A stretch of 25,254 bases of DNA from Rhizobiales bacterium UBA697 (GTDB lineage: Bacteria > Pseudomonadota > Alphaproteobacteria > Rhizobiales > Ancalomicrobiaceae). The position numbers and the translations under genes were made by a program. The notes under the pieces were generated by a model. That model was given only the letters and a program-made list of their open reading frames with translations, was not told where the DNA came from and made no database searches. How positions within the stretch are numbered: position 1 is the first letter of the stretch; each line of letters opens with the position of its first letter. Location of the stretch: contig DBMN01000224.1 in NCBI GenBank assembly GCA_002298965.1, positions 1 to 25,254 on the forward strand, read 5' to 3'. This document shows positions 7,244 to 16,366 of this stretch, piece by piece.

Positions 7244-8062
7244 TCAGTCGTCGGCGAGCATCTGATCCATCGCCCGCGCCGGCTCGGAGCAGGCGACCTC
7301 GCCGACCACGCGGGCCGGCACGCCGGCGACCGTGGTGCGCGGCGGCACCGGATGCAGCACCACCGAGCCCGACGCGACCCGCGCGCAATGGCCGACGACG
7401 ATGTTGCCGAGCACCTTGGCACCGGCGCCGAGCAGCACGCCGCGGCCGATCTTGGGGTGACGGTCGCCCGTCTCCTTGCCGGTACCGCCGAGGGTGACGC
7501 CCTGGAGGATCGACACGTCGTCGTCGATCGTCGCCGTGGCGCCGATGACGATGCCGGTCGCATGGTCGAAGAACAGGCCGCGGCCGAGCGGCACCTGCGG
7601 ATGGATGTCGACCTGGAACACCTCCGACGACCGGCTCTGCAGATAGAGCGCGAACTCCTGCCGCCCCTTCGTCCACAGCCAGTGGGCGAGACGATGGGTC
7701 TGGATGGCGTGGAAGCCCTTGAAGTAGAGGATCGGCTCGATCAGCCGTTCGCAGGCCGGATCGCGGTCGAAGACCGCCTGGAGGTCGACGCGGAAGATCT
7801 CGCCGATCTCGGGAGCGTCGGCGAGCGCCTCCTCCCAGGTCTGGCGGATCAGCGCCTCCTTGACGGTCGGATGGCCGAGCCGTTCGGCGACGCGGTGGAC
7901 GATCGCGTCCTCGAGCCGGGAATGGTTGAGCACCGTCTCCCAGGCGAAGCTCGCGAGAGCGGGCTCGCACGCCGCCATCGCTTCCGCCTCGGCGCGCACG
8001 CGCGTCCAGATCGGGTCGACGGAGGCGGCGCCCTGCGCCGGGATCTTCTGGGTCTTGGCCAT
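7244..8062 (-). CDS. cysE: Serine O-acetyltransferase CysE
   Basis: A 272-residue enzyme that transfers acetyl from acetyl-CoA to L-serine, giving O-acetylserine, the first step of cysteine synthesis. The N-terminal helical half (about 15-140) includes DRDPACERLIEPILYFKGFH. The C-terminal beta-helix carries the catalytic residues: Asp152 in VDIHP, His167 in DHATG, and His202 in DRHPK. The C-terminal tail (after 255), which in CysE binds the sulphhydrylase CysK, ends MLADD, not in the usual isoleucine. Two starts are possible: 8062 (AAGGA at seven bases) and 8104 (GGAG at seven bases), which adds a proline-rich 14-residue extension. I chose 8062 because it leaves the length before DPIW as in relatives. 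The promoter region is shared divergently with the crotonase gene. Confidence 0.93.
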   Translation of the reverse strand: MAKTQKIPAQGAASVDPIWTRVRAEAEAMAACEPALASFAWETVLNHSRLEDAIVHRVAERLGHPTVKEALIRQTWEEALADAPEIGEIFRVDLQAVFDRDPACERLIEPILYFKGFHAIQTHRLAHWLWTKGRQEFALYLQSRSSEVFQVDIHPQVPLGRGLFFDHATGIVIGATATIDDDVSILQGVTLGGTGKETGDRHPKIGRGVLLGAGAKVLGNIVVGHCARVASGSVVLHPVPPRTTVAGVPARVVGEVACSEPARAMDQMLADD

Positions 8063-8128
8063 CTCTTCGTCCTTCGGCGGGGGTCCGCGCGGGTCCCCGA
8101 ACATAGTACTTCTCCCGTGAATATCCAA

Positions 8129-8157
8129 TTGACGACGACGCGAGGCGGGCCGATAGC
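8129..8157 (+). promoter_or_regulatory. Candidate sigma-70 promoter of the crotonase gene
   Basis: TTGACG and GATAGC are separated by exactly 17 bases in the divergent region, and transcription would begin about 20 bases before the crotonase start. The -35 is strong and the -10 matches in only three central positions. Confidence 0.35.
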
Positions 8158-8185
8158 GGTCGTGCCCTTTCCCGAGGAGACCGCC

Positions 8186-9007
8186 ATGACCGAGACCGCC
8201 CCCCTCCGCCAGCTGCCGTCGAGCGATGCCCGCATCCGCGTCGAGGTCGAGGGACCGATCGGCCGCATCGTCGTGGCCAACCCGGCGCGCCGCAACGCCG
8301 TCTCGCTCGACATGTGGAAGGCGATCCCCGGCGCGGTCACGGCCCTCGTCGCCGACGAGGCGGTGCGCGTGATCGTGGTGCGCGGCGACGGCGCCCTCGC
8401 CTTCGTCTCCGGCGCCGACATCTCGGAGTTCGCCACGGTGCGCAAGGACGCGGCGTCGGCCCGCGCCTACGAGGCCTCGAACGCCGAGGCCTTCGCCGCG
8501 CTGCGCCATGCCGCGAAGCCGACCATCGCGATGATTCGCGGCTTCTGCCTCGGCGGCGGCATGGGGCTCGCGGTCGCCTGCGACCTCCGGATCGCCTCCG
8601 ACGACGCCGTCTTCGGCATCCCCGCCGCCCGCCTCGGCGTCGGCTATCCGCCGGACTGCATCGCCGACGTCGTCGCCGCGGTCGGCCCGCAGCGCGCCAA
8701 GGAACTCTATTTCACCGCCCGCCGCCTGACCGCCGCCGAGGCGCTGGCGATCGGTCTGGTCTCGGCCGTCCACCCGGTCGAGGCGCTTGAGAACGAGGCG
8801 ACGGACCTCGCGACGACCATCGCCCGCAACGCGCCGCTGACCATCCGCGCCGCCAAGGCGGCGATCGACGCCGTGGTCGACGGCGCGCTCGCCGAACGCC
8901 GCGACAAGCTCGTCGCCCTGACCGACGCCTGCTTCGCCTCCGCCGACTTCGCCGAGGGCCGCACCGCCTTCCTCGACAAGCGCGAGGCGAAGTTCGAGGG
9001 CCGCTGA
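8186..9007 (+). CDS. Crotonase-fold (enoyl-CoA hydratase/isomerase family) protein
   Basis: A 273-residue crotonase with the acyl-CoA oxyanion-hole segments in place: SGADISEF (75-82) and GFCLGGGMGLAVACD (119-133). The two glutamates used by classical enoyl-CoA hydratases are absent. The position equivalent to Glu144 of the rat enzyme (GGGCE) is Gly127 (GGGMG), and that equivalent to Glu164 (QPE) is Ala147 (IPA). It should still bind an acyl-CoA but need not be a hydratase; an isomerase, hydrolase, decarboxylase or other crotonase chemistry is possible. The start at 8186 has GAGGAG upstream. It is divergent from cysE and followed by the ABC transporter gene after 146 bases. Family certain, reaction unknown. 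Confidence 0.9.
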   Translation: MTETAPLRQLPSSDARIRVEVEGPIGRIVVANPARRNAVSLDMWKAIPGAVTALVADEAVRVIVVRGDGALAFVSGADISEFATVRKDAASARAYEASNAEAFAALRHAAKPTIAMIRGFCLGGGMGLAVACDLRIASDDAVFGIPAARLGVGYPPDCIADVVAAVGPQRAKELYFTARRLTAAEALAIGLVSAVHPVEALENEATDLATTIARNAPLTIRAAKAAIDAVVDGALAERRDKLVALTDACFASADFAEGRTAFLDKREAKFEGR

Positions 9008-9153
9008 GCCGCGCCGGGCGGCCGCGGCGCATGCCCTTACGCTACGTCGGGGCGCTTGCACCCGCCCGCGATTCTGTCCATTGAGGCACCTCCGGCGCGA
9101 TCGCGCGACGACCGGGCCCTTTCGCGACCGGCCGCAGCATTCGGAGTTCCAAG

Positions 9154-10917
<1,764 letters not shown>

Positions 10918-10943
10918 TCGCGGCGTCGACGTTCGGACGCTTC

Positions 10944-11711
10944 TCAGCCCCGGTCGACCGCGGCGAGGAAGGCGAGGACGCCCTGTTTGTAGACCTTGTC
11001 GCCGACCGCCAGCATGTGGTCTCGATCGGGGATCGGCAGGTACTCCGCCCCCGGGATGAGCGCCGCCAGCGCCTCGGGCGAACCGGCGACCTCGTCGCGC
11101 GTGCCGACCGCGATCAGCACCGGCAGATCGAGCGCCATCAGCCCGGTCCGCTCGACCGGCTGGCGCGAGCCGCGCATGCAGGCGGCGAGCGCCAGGAGAT
11201 CCGATCCCGTCTGCTTGGCGAAGGCGCGATAGGCGAGCGCCTTCTTGCTGGTGACGTCGGCGTCGTTCTCCGCCTCCAGCGCCTCGGCGATCGAGGTCTG
11301 GCCCTTCAGCCCCTCGACCATCGCATAGGCGAGGCCGCCGAAGATCGCCGAGCGCAGCCGCTCGGGATGACGCACGGCGAGATGACCGGTGATCCACGCC
11401 CCCATCGAATAGCCCATGACATGGGCCTTCTCGATGCCGAGATGGTCCATCAGCCGGCGGACGTCCTCCGCCATGTGGGTGCCGGTGCCGTAGACCTCGG
11501 GGTCGTGCGGCCCTTCCGAGGCGCCGTGGGCGCGGTTGTCGATCGAGACGACGCGGTAGCCCGCCCCGGTCAGCGCGTCGACCCAGCCGGTCGACACCCA
11601 GTTGACCCGGGTGTTGGAGGCGAAACCGTGCACCAGCACGATCGGCGTCGCCTCGGCCGGGCCGGTGTCGAGATAGGCGATGCGGACGCCGTCGGACGAG
11701 AAGGACTGCAT
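10944..11711 (-). CDS. Alpha/beta hydrolase
   Basis: A 255-residue alpha/beta-hydrolase with a complete catalytic triad: Ser102 in the nucleophile elbow GYSMGA, Asp206 (VGTRDEV) and His232 (DRDHML). The oxyanion segment HGFASN lies at 28-33, and SIDNRAHGASEG (57-68) is typical of esterase, lactonase and haloperoxidase-like members. A lid of about 60 residues follows the nucleophile strand. No signal peptide, so cytoplasmic. The substrate is unknown. The start is uncertain: 11711 fits the family (MQSFSSDGVRIAY), but 11759 adds 16 residues, and neither has a good ribosome-binding site. Confidence 0.88.
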   Translation of the reverse strand: MQSFSSDGVRIAYLDTGPAEATPIVLVHGFASNTRVNWVSTGWVDALTGAGYRVVSIDNRAHGASEGPHDPEVYGTGTHMAEDVRRLMDHLGIEKAHVMGYSMGAWITGHLAVRHPERLRSAIFGGLAYAMVEGLKGQTSIAEALEAENDADVTSKKALAYRAFAKQTGSDLLALAACMRGSRQPVERTGLMALDLPVLIAVGTRDEVAGSPEALAALIPGAEYLPIPDRDHMLAVGDKVYKQGVLAFLAAVDRG

Positions 11712-11858
11712 GGGCGGCACCGATCGGGCGGGGGAACGGGAGAGAGGCACGAGCTTCATGGGGTGCGAGGCTAACCGCCCCGAAGGGCGGCGAAAAGCCC
11801 CGATCGCCCGCGACGACGTGTGCCGCCCTCGAGGGCGCATATGCTCCTCATTTCCCAC

Positions 11859-11883
11859 TACCCACGGCGCCGCGCGGTGGGTA
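11859..11883. promoter_or_regulatory. Inverted repeat upstream of the zinc-finger gene
   Basis: TACCCAC and GTGGGTA are perfect 7-bp arms around an 11-base GC-rich centre, 38 bases before the zinc-finger gene start. It may be a regulator site or a hairpin in the 5' leader. Confidence 0.35.
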
Positions 11884-11920
11884 TGGTGCCGGCCTTCGGA
11901 AGAGAGCACGAGGATATTCC

Positions 11921-12172
11921 ATGGCGGACGCCGCGGTTCCCCATTTCGCCAACGACGGTGGCATCGACAAGATCCGAATCGGTGCGCGCGAGTTCATGTG
12001 CGTCGGTGCCAAGCCGCCGTTCGATCACCCGCACGTCTATCTCGACATGGGTGGCGACGCCGAGAAACTCTGCCCGTGGTGCGGCACGCTCTACGTCTAT
12101 GACGAGAGCCTGAAGCCGACCCAGGCGGTGCCCGCCGAAGCCGAGTGGCATCCCGCCGCCGCCGCCGAATGA
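11921..12172 (+). CDS. CHCC zinc-finger domain protein (NDUFS6-like)
   Basis: An 83-residue protein of the zf-CHCC family. The probable zinc ligands are Cys27, His36 (in FDHPHVYLDMG), Cys51 and Cys54 (LCPWCGTLY). The family includes the C-terminal part of the mitochondrial complex I subunit NDUFS6/13 kDa, and alphaproteobacteria encode stand-alone homologues that may associate with NADH:quinone oxidoreductase. No nuo genes are in the window, so the partner is inferred. The start at 11921 has GAGG seven bases upstream. The C-terminal 15 residues are alanine- and proline-rich and likely disordered. Confidence 0.9.
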   Translation: MADAAVPHFANDGGIDKIRIGAREFMCVGAKPPFDHPHVYLDMGGDAEKLCPWCGTLYVYDESLKPTQAVPAEAEWHPAAAAE

Positions 12173-12179
12173 CGCGGAC

Positions 12180-12201
12180 GGGGCGCCGCTCCGCGGCCCC
12201 C
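12180..12201 (+). terminator. GC hairpin after the zinc-finger gene
   Basis: GCCGC-TCC-GCGGC, extended by GGGG/CCCC past one bulged C, starts eight bases after the zinc-finger stop. No T-run follows. It could be a Rho-assisted terminator or a processing hairpin within a longer transcript. Confidence 0.35.
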
Positions 12202-12256
12202 GCCACCGATCCGCAGGCCTCGCGCCCGCGGGATCGGAAGGAGAATCGGTGACACC

Positions 12257-13447
12257 ATGTCTCGCCATGCGCTCATCGTGGCCGGAGGCGGCATCGGCGG
12301 CCTGACCGCCGCGCTCGCGTTGGCACGCGACGGCCATCGCGTGACCGTGCTCGAACAGGCCTCGGAGCTCGCCGAGGTCGGTGCCGGCATCCAGCTCTCG
12401 CCCAACGCCTCGCGCGTGCTGATCGATCTCGGCCTCGGCGACGCCCTCGCCCGCTTCGCGGTGACGCCCGACGACATCCGCATCTTCTCGACCCGCGCCG
12501 GCGGCGAAGTCGGCCGCACGCCGCTCGGCAACATCCCCTTCGAGCGCTGGGGCGCGCCCTTCTGGGTGATCCATCGCGCCGACCTGCTCGGCGTCCTCGC
12601 CGAGGCCGCGCGCCGCACGCCCGGCATCGAGCTGGTGCTCGGCGCCCGCCTGCGCGACGTCTCCGCCGAACCCGGCGAGATCTCCGTCCACGCCACCGTC
12701 GACGGCGAGGCCCGCGACTTCCGCGCCGACGGTCTGATCGGCGCCGACGGCGTGCGTTCGCGCGTCCGCGTCGGCGTGCGCGGCGGACCGCCCGCCCGCT
12801 ACACCGGCCGCACCGCCTATCGCGCCACCCTGCCGATCGACGCCGTGCCGGAAGAGGTCCGCCGCTCGACCGGCCTGTGGTTCTCGACCCGCGCCCATCT
12901 CGTCCACTATCCGATCCGCGCCGGCCGCGAATGGAACATCGTGGCGATCGTCGAGGACGCCTGGCACGACGAGAGCTGGTCGGTGCCCGCCGACCGCCAG
13001 GAGGTCGCCCGCGTCTTCGGCCTCGCCAAGGATCGCTGGCCGCCGCTCGCCCGCAAGCTGCTGGCGACGCCCGCCAACTGGACCAAGTGGGCGCTCTGCG
13101 GCTTCGACGGCAACTTCGAATGGACGTCCGGCGCGGTGACGCTGCTCGGCGACGCGGCCCACGCCACCCTGCCCTTCGCCGCCCAGGGCGGCGGCATGGC
13201 GATCGAGGATGCCGAGGTGCTCTCCCGTGCGCTCGCCGGCGCGCCCAACGTCGCCGCCGCCTTCCGCGCCTACGAGTCGATCCGCAAGCCGCGCACCCGC
13301 GCCATCGTCGACCGCGCGGTCAAGAACGGCCGCATCTACCACATGCCCGACGGCCTCGCCTTCTTCCGCGACACCGCGCTGCGCCTCGGCCTCGGCGCCC
13401 GGCTGATCGATCGGATGGCCTGGATCTACGGCTGGCGACCCTCCTGA
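12257..13447 (+). CDS. FAD-dependent monooxygenase (aromatic hydroxylase family)
   Basis: A 396-residue class A flavoprotein monooxygenase. It has the N-terminal FAD dinucleotide motif GGGIGG (10-15), the second motif GADG (162-165), and the ribityl-binding motif GDAAH (298-302) with the following GGGMAIEDA segment. These use NAD(P)H and O2 to hydroxylate aromatic substrates; close named types are salicylate hydroxylase and the UbiH/COQ6 group. The substrate cannot be decided, and no aromatic catabolic gene is nearby. The start at 12257 has AAGGAGA about 13 bases upstream, a little far. The C-terminus (HMPDGLAFFRDTALRLG...) matches proteins often called salicylate hydroxylase in alphaproteobacteria. 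Confidence 0.88.
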   Translation: MSRHALIVAGGGIGGLTAALALARDGHRVTVLEQASELAEVGAGIQLSPNASRVLIDLGLGDALARFAVTPDDIRIFSTRAGGEVGRTPLGNIPFERWGAPFWVIHRADLLGVLAEAARRTPGIELVLGARLRDVSAEPGEISVHATVDGEARDFRADGLIGADGVRSRVRVGVRGGPPARYTGRTAYRATLPIDAVPEEVRRSTGLWFSTRAHLVHYPIRAGREWNIVAIVEDAWHDESWSVPADRQEVARVFGLAKDRWPPLARKLLATPANWTKWALCGFDGNFEWTSGAVTLLGDAAHATLPFAAQGGGMAIEDAEVLSRALAGAPNVAAAFRAYESIRKPRTRAIVDRAVKNGRIYHMPDGLAFFRDTALRLGLGARLIDRMAWIYGWRPS

Positions 13448-13562
13448 GGCCCGTCGCGGGCGCATCTGCGGTGGGCATCTCGGCGCCGCGCCTTGAGAGG
13501 GCGGCGGCTTCGCGCTATCGAAGCGGAAAGCGGCGAGCCCGAGACGGGAGAAGCGCGACACC

Positions 13563-14351
13563 GTGAGCGACATCGACACCTCCCCCGCCCCCACCTCCGG
13601 CGCCTCCGATCGCATCGTCACCGCCGCCATGCTGGTGATCGGCGACGAGATCCTGTCCGGCCGCACCAAGGACCGCAACGTCGGTTTCCTCGCCGACCGG
13701 CTGACCGAGATCGGCATCGATCTGCGCGAGGTCCGCATCGTCCCCGACGAGGAGGCGATGATCGTCGAGGCGGTGCGCGCCCTGTCGGCGCGCTGGAACC
13801 TCGTCTTCACCTCGGGCGGCATCGGCCCGACCCACGACGACATCACCGCCGACGCGGTCGCCGCCGCCTTCGAGGTCGCCATCGACCACGACCCGCGCGC
13901 CGTCGCCATCCTCGAGCAGCGCTCGCGCGAACGCGGCTTCACCGTCAACGAGGCGCGCCTGCGCATGGCGCGCATGCCGGTGGGCTCCGATCTGATCGAG
14001 GTCGACAACGGCATGCCGGGCTTCCGCATCGGCAACGTCCACGTCATGGCCGGCGTGCCGAGCGTCTTCGAGGCGATGGTGAAGGCCGTCGTCTCCCGCC
14101 TCACCGGCGGCCGTCCGATGCTGTCGGAGAGCGTCGACGCCGGTGTCGGCGAAGGCCTCATCGCCACCCCGCTCGGCGCCGTCCAGAAGGCGCACCCCTC
14201 GACGGTCATCGGCTCGTATCCTTATGAGCGCGACGGCCGCTTCGCCACCAACGTCGTCGTCCGTTCGCGTGACCCGGAGGCGCTCGCCGCCGCCGTCGCC
14301 GCCGTCGAGGCGATGCTCGCCGACGTCCGTTCCACCTCACCTCGGAGATGA
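13563..14351 (+). CDS. CinA N-terminal / MoaB-like molybdopterin-binding domain protein
   Basis: A 262-residue protein starting with GTG. Residues about 18-185 form a MoCF (MoaB/MogA-like) domain with VIGDEILSGRTKDRN and the loop TSGGIGPTHDD (83-93), which in relatives binds molybdopterin or a nucleotide. The C-terminal 80 residues match the CinA middle region, but the nicotinamide-nucleotide amidase domain of full CinA is absent. Annotated relatives are called competence/damage-inducible protein A or molybdopterin-binding protein, and their true function is mostly unknown. GGAG lies 12 bases before the GTG. It is followed after four bases by the phosphoribosyltransferase gene, so the two are co-transcribed. 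Confidence 0.88.
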   Translation: MSDIDTSPAPTSGASDRIVTAAMLVIGDEILSGRTKDRNVGFLADRLTEIGIDLREVRIVPDEEAMIVEAVRALSARWNLVFTSGGIGPTHDDITADAVAAAFEVAIDHDPRAVAILEQRSRERGFTVNEARLRMARMPVGSDLIEVDNGMPGFRIGNVHVMAGVPSVFEAMVKAVVSRLTGGRPMLSESVDAGVGEGLIATPLGAVQKAHPSTVIGSYPYERDGRFATNVVVRSRDPEALAAAVAAVEAMLADVRSTSPRR

Positions 14352-14355
14352 ACCC

Positions 14356-14859
14356 ATGTCGGGTCCGCAGCCGAAAGTCTTCCCCGTTTCCTGGGACCAG
14401 TTCCACCGCGACGCCCGCGCCCTGACGTGGCGCCTCAGCGGCTCGGGTCCGTTCTCGGCGATCGTCGCCATCACCCGCGGCGGCCTCGTGCCGGCGGCGA
14501 TCGTCGCGCGCGAGCTCGACATCCGCCTGATCGAGACGATCTGCGTGGCGAGCTACCACGACTACACGACGCAGGGTGAGCTCAAGGTGATGAAGGGCGT
14601 CGCCGAGGACCTGACCGCCAAGGCCGGCGGCAACGGCAAGGGCATCCTGATCGTCGACGACCTCGTCGACACCGGCAAGACCGCCCGCGTGGTGCGCGAG
14701 ATGCTGCCGGAGGCCCATTTCGCCACCGTCTACGCCAAACCGCAGGGCCGCCCTCTCGTCGACACTTTCATCACGGAAGTGTCGCAGGACACTTGGATCT
14801 ATTTCCCCTGGGACATGGGCCTCACCTTCCAGCCCCCGATTCGCGAGGGCGGTGCCTGA
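14356..14859 (+). CDS. gpt: Xanthine/guanine phosphoribosyltransferase
   Basis: A 167-residue type I phosphoribosyltransferase. The PRPP loop is ILIVDDLVDTGKTA (97-110), the N-terminal TRGGLVPA segment (40-47) binds pyrophosphate, and the C-terminal WIYFPWDMG segment places the purine base, as in E. coli Gpt. It converts xanthine or guanine plus PRPP to XMP or GMP in purine salvage. The start at 14356 is four bases after the preceding stop, with GGAG overlapping that stop, indicating translational coupling. Length agrees with the family (about 150-170). Confidence 0.92.
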   Translation: MSGPQPKVFPVSWDQFHRDARALTWRLSGSGPFSAIVAITRGGLVPAAIVARELDIRLIETICVASYHDYTTQGELKVMKGVAEDLTAKAGGNGKGILIVDDLVDTGKTARVVREMLPEAHFATVYAKPQGRPLVDTFITEVSQDTWIYFPWDMGLTFQPPIREGGA

Positions 14860-14930
14860 GGCTCCGTTCTCCTCGATCGCAGCGGCGCAGCCGACAGCGC
14901 CCCTACCCCGACAACGAAAGGCGACAGCCC

Positions 14931-15284
14931 GTGAACGATCACACCAACGACAACGACAACGCCGACATGGAAAGCTGGGACGACGAGCAGGAGGCCCATG
15001 CCGAGGCCATCCGCGAGATGGTCCTCGACTACCTCGACGAGAACGACGTCGACGAGGGCACCGCCGTCTTCGGCCTGATGGAGATCGCCCTGTCGATCGC
15101 CATGTCGGGCTACGTCATGTCGACCGAGAAGCCCTCGGCCGGCGGCCTGCAGATGGAACTCGACCGTCTCGCCAAGGACATCTCCGACCTCATCCGCGAG
15201 GCCAAGAAGTCGGCCAAGACCTTCGTCGAGGAGACGATGGCCGCCCTCGAGGAAGCCGACGAGACCCCGCGCGGCGACGCCTGA
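14931..15284 (+). CDS. Acidic protein of unknown function
   Basis: A 117-residue protein starting with GTG. The first 40 residues are Asn/Asp/Glu-rich (NDHTNDNDNADMESWDDEQEAHAE) and likely flexible. A hydrophobic helix follows (about 46-62, GLMEIALSIAMSGYVMS), probably amphipathic, not membrane-spanning, then a charged helix with repeated Lys and Glu. No cysteines and no signal peptide. I do not recognise the family. GAAAGG lies upstream of the GTG; a later ATG (14970) is possible but has no ribosome-binding site. It is the last gene before a strong terminator, in line with the phosphoribosyltransferase gene 71 bases upstream. Confidence 0.75.
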   Translation: MNDHTNDNDNADMESWDDEQEAHAEAIREMVLDYLDENDVDEGTAVFGLMEIALSIAMSGYVMSTEKPSAGGLQMELDRLAKDISDLIREAKKSAKTFVEETMAALEEADETPRGDA

Positions 15285-15315
15285 GCGCCACGGCGCGCGT
15301 CGCCACGAGGGATGA

Positions 15316-15357
15316 AAAACGAAGACCCCGGCGGATGTTCCGCCGGGGTCTTCATGT
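15316..15357. terminator. Bidirectional rho-independent terminator
   Basis: A perfect 14-bp stem (GAAGACCCCGGCGG / CCGCCGGGGTCTTC, 15321-15334 and 15340-15353) with loop ATGTT. The plus side is followed by ATGTTTT and the minus side by GTTTTT. It sits between the convergent acidic-protein gene and the ParA-like gene and should stop transcription from both. Confidence 0.93.
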
Positions 15358-15377
15358 TTTCATCGAGATCCCGGGTC

Positions 15378-16100
15378 TCAGAGGCCGAGGCGATCGAGCT
15401 GCGTCATGGCGAGCAGCAGCCAGCGGCGCACGTAGGCGCGCAGCGTGTAGGAGTTGGCGGCATCCGAGCCGTCGGCGTTCTTGTTCTCGACGTAGTCGCG
15501 GAAGGTCGCGGACGTGTCGTCGACGGCCTGATAGGCCATCGGATCGAGCGGCGGGATCTCGATCTCGACGCCGCCGCCGGCGAGGAACTCCTCGCGAGTG
15601 CGGCTGGCGTCCCAGCGCGCCATCGAGGCGCCCGAGGCGACGTTGCGCACCGCCACGTGGGTGGCGCCGGAGAAGCGCTTCAGTGTCTCGTCGATCTCGG
15701 CGACCGACTCCACCGACGACCCGAGCACGTGCAGGAAGACCAGGCGATAGGCGCCCTCGCGCGCGTCACGGAAGATGTGGAGGTCTTCCATCAGCGTCAG
15801 CACGTCGAAGAAGGTGCCGGCGCGCAGGTCGAGCACCAGCACGGTGCCCTCGCGGGCCTCGGCGAGCGTGTCGAAGATGCGGGCCTGATCGGCGACCTTG
15901 GCGGTGTCCACCACCTCGGTGACCTTGGGATAGAAGCGGGCGAGCGAACCGGCCGGGAACTCGGCGTCGAAGGCGGCATGCTGGCGCTTGGTGTCGGCGA
16001 GCCAGTGGCAGAGCAACCGCGCCGTGGTGGTCTTGCCGACACCGCCCTTCTGCGCGGCGACGATCACCAGGGTCGGTTTGATCACGGGTTGCTTCGCCAT
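15378..16100 (-). CDS. ParA/MinD-superfamily P-loop ATPase
   Basis: A 240-residue SIMIBI-class ATPase. The deviant Walker A is QKGGVGKTTT (17-26), with the signature lysine Lys18 and P-loop Lys23. The A' region is FDAEFPAGS (44-52) and the Walker B region is VLVLDLRAG (87-95); the usual DxDPQ and DTPP segments of chromosome-partition ParA are replaced. The second half has no DNA-binding domain. With no ParB gene and no parS site in view, a chromosome-segregation role is unlikely. The overall pattern resembles orphan or TraL-like ATPases that position other cargo. The start at 16100 has AAGGGA nine bases upstream. It is followed by a strong terminator, and 234 bases of promoter or terminator sequence lie between its upstream region and the vWA gene. 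Confidence 0.85.
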   Translation of the reverse strand: MAKQPVIKPTLVIVAAQKGGVGKTTTARLLCHWLADTKRQHAAFDAEFPAGSLARFYPKVTEVVDTAKVADQARIFDTLAEAREGTVLVLDLRAGTFFDVLTLMEDLHIFRDAREGAYRLVFLHVLGSSVESVAEIDETLKRFSGATHVAVRNVASGASMARWDASRTREEFLAGGGVEIEIPPLDPMAYQAVDDTSATFRDYVENKNADGSDAANSYTLRAYVRRWLLLAMTQLDRLGL

Positions 16101-16195
16101 GGCTTCATGTCCCTTCAGGCCGGTTGCCGGCTCCGCCCCCGCGAAGCCCCGTCGCGTCGCGGCCGAGGCCGCGAATCCCCCAATATGCATTTCGT

Positions 16196-16211
16196 CCGCA
16201 TCATAATGCGG
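16196..16211. promoter_or_regulatory. Palindrome upstream of the ParA-like gene
   Basis: CCGCAT-cata-ATGCGG is a perfect 6-bp dyad with a four-base spacer, 96 bases upstream of the ParA-like start in an AT-richer patch. It is a good candidate operator for the minus-strand promoter. No protein can be assigned. Confidence 0.4.
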
Positions 16212-16295
16212 CGCGACGATAAGGCACGAAGGTTCTCGCCGAGGTCAAGGCTCCAATTGCCGCGTTTTTCGCGCGTGGTGAACGTCGAAGACGAA

Positions 16296-16328
16296 CGAGC
16301 GCCGGACCGATCTTCGGTCCGACGCTCG
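16296..16328 (-). terminator. Hairpin terminator after the vWA gene
   Basis: CGGACCGA/TCGGTCCG with a three-base loop, extended by CGAGCG/CGCTCG past one mismatch (C opposite A), begins 38 bases after the vWA stop. The following minus-strand sequence TTCGTCTTC is only partly T-rich. Confidence 0.6.
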
Positions 16329-16366
16329 CCGATGACGCAGAGGAAGGCGCGACGCAACTCGGCGCG

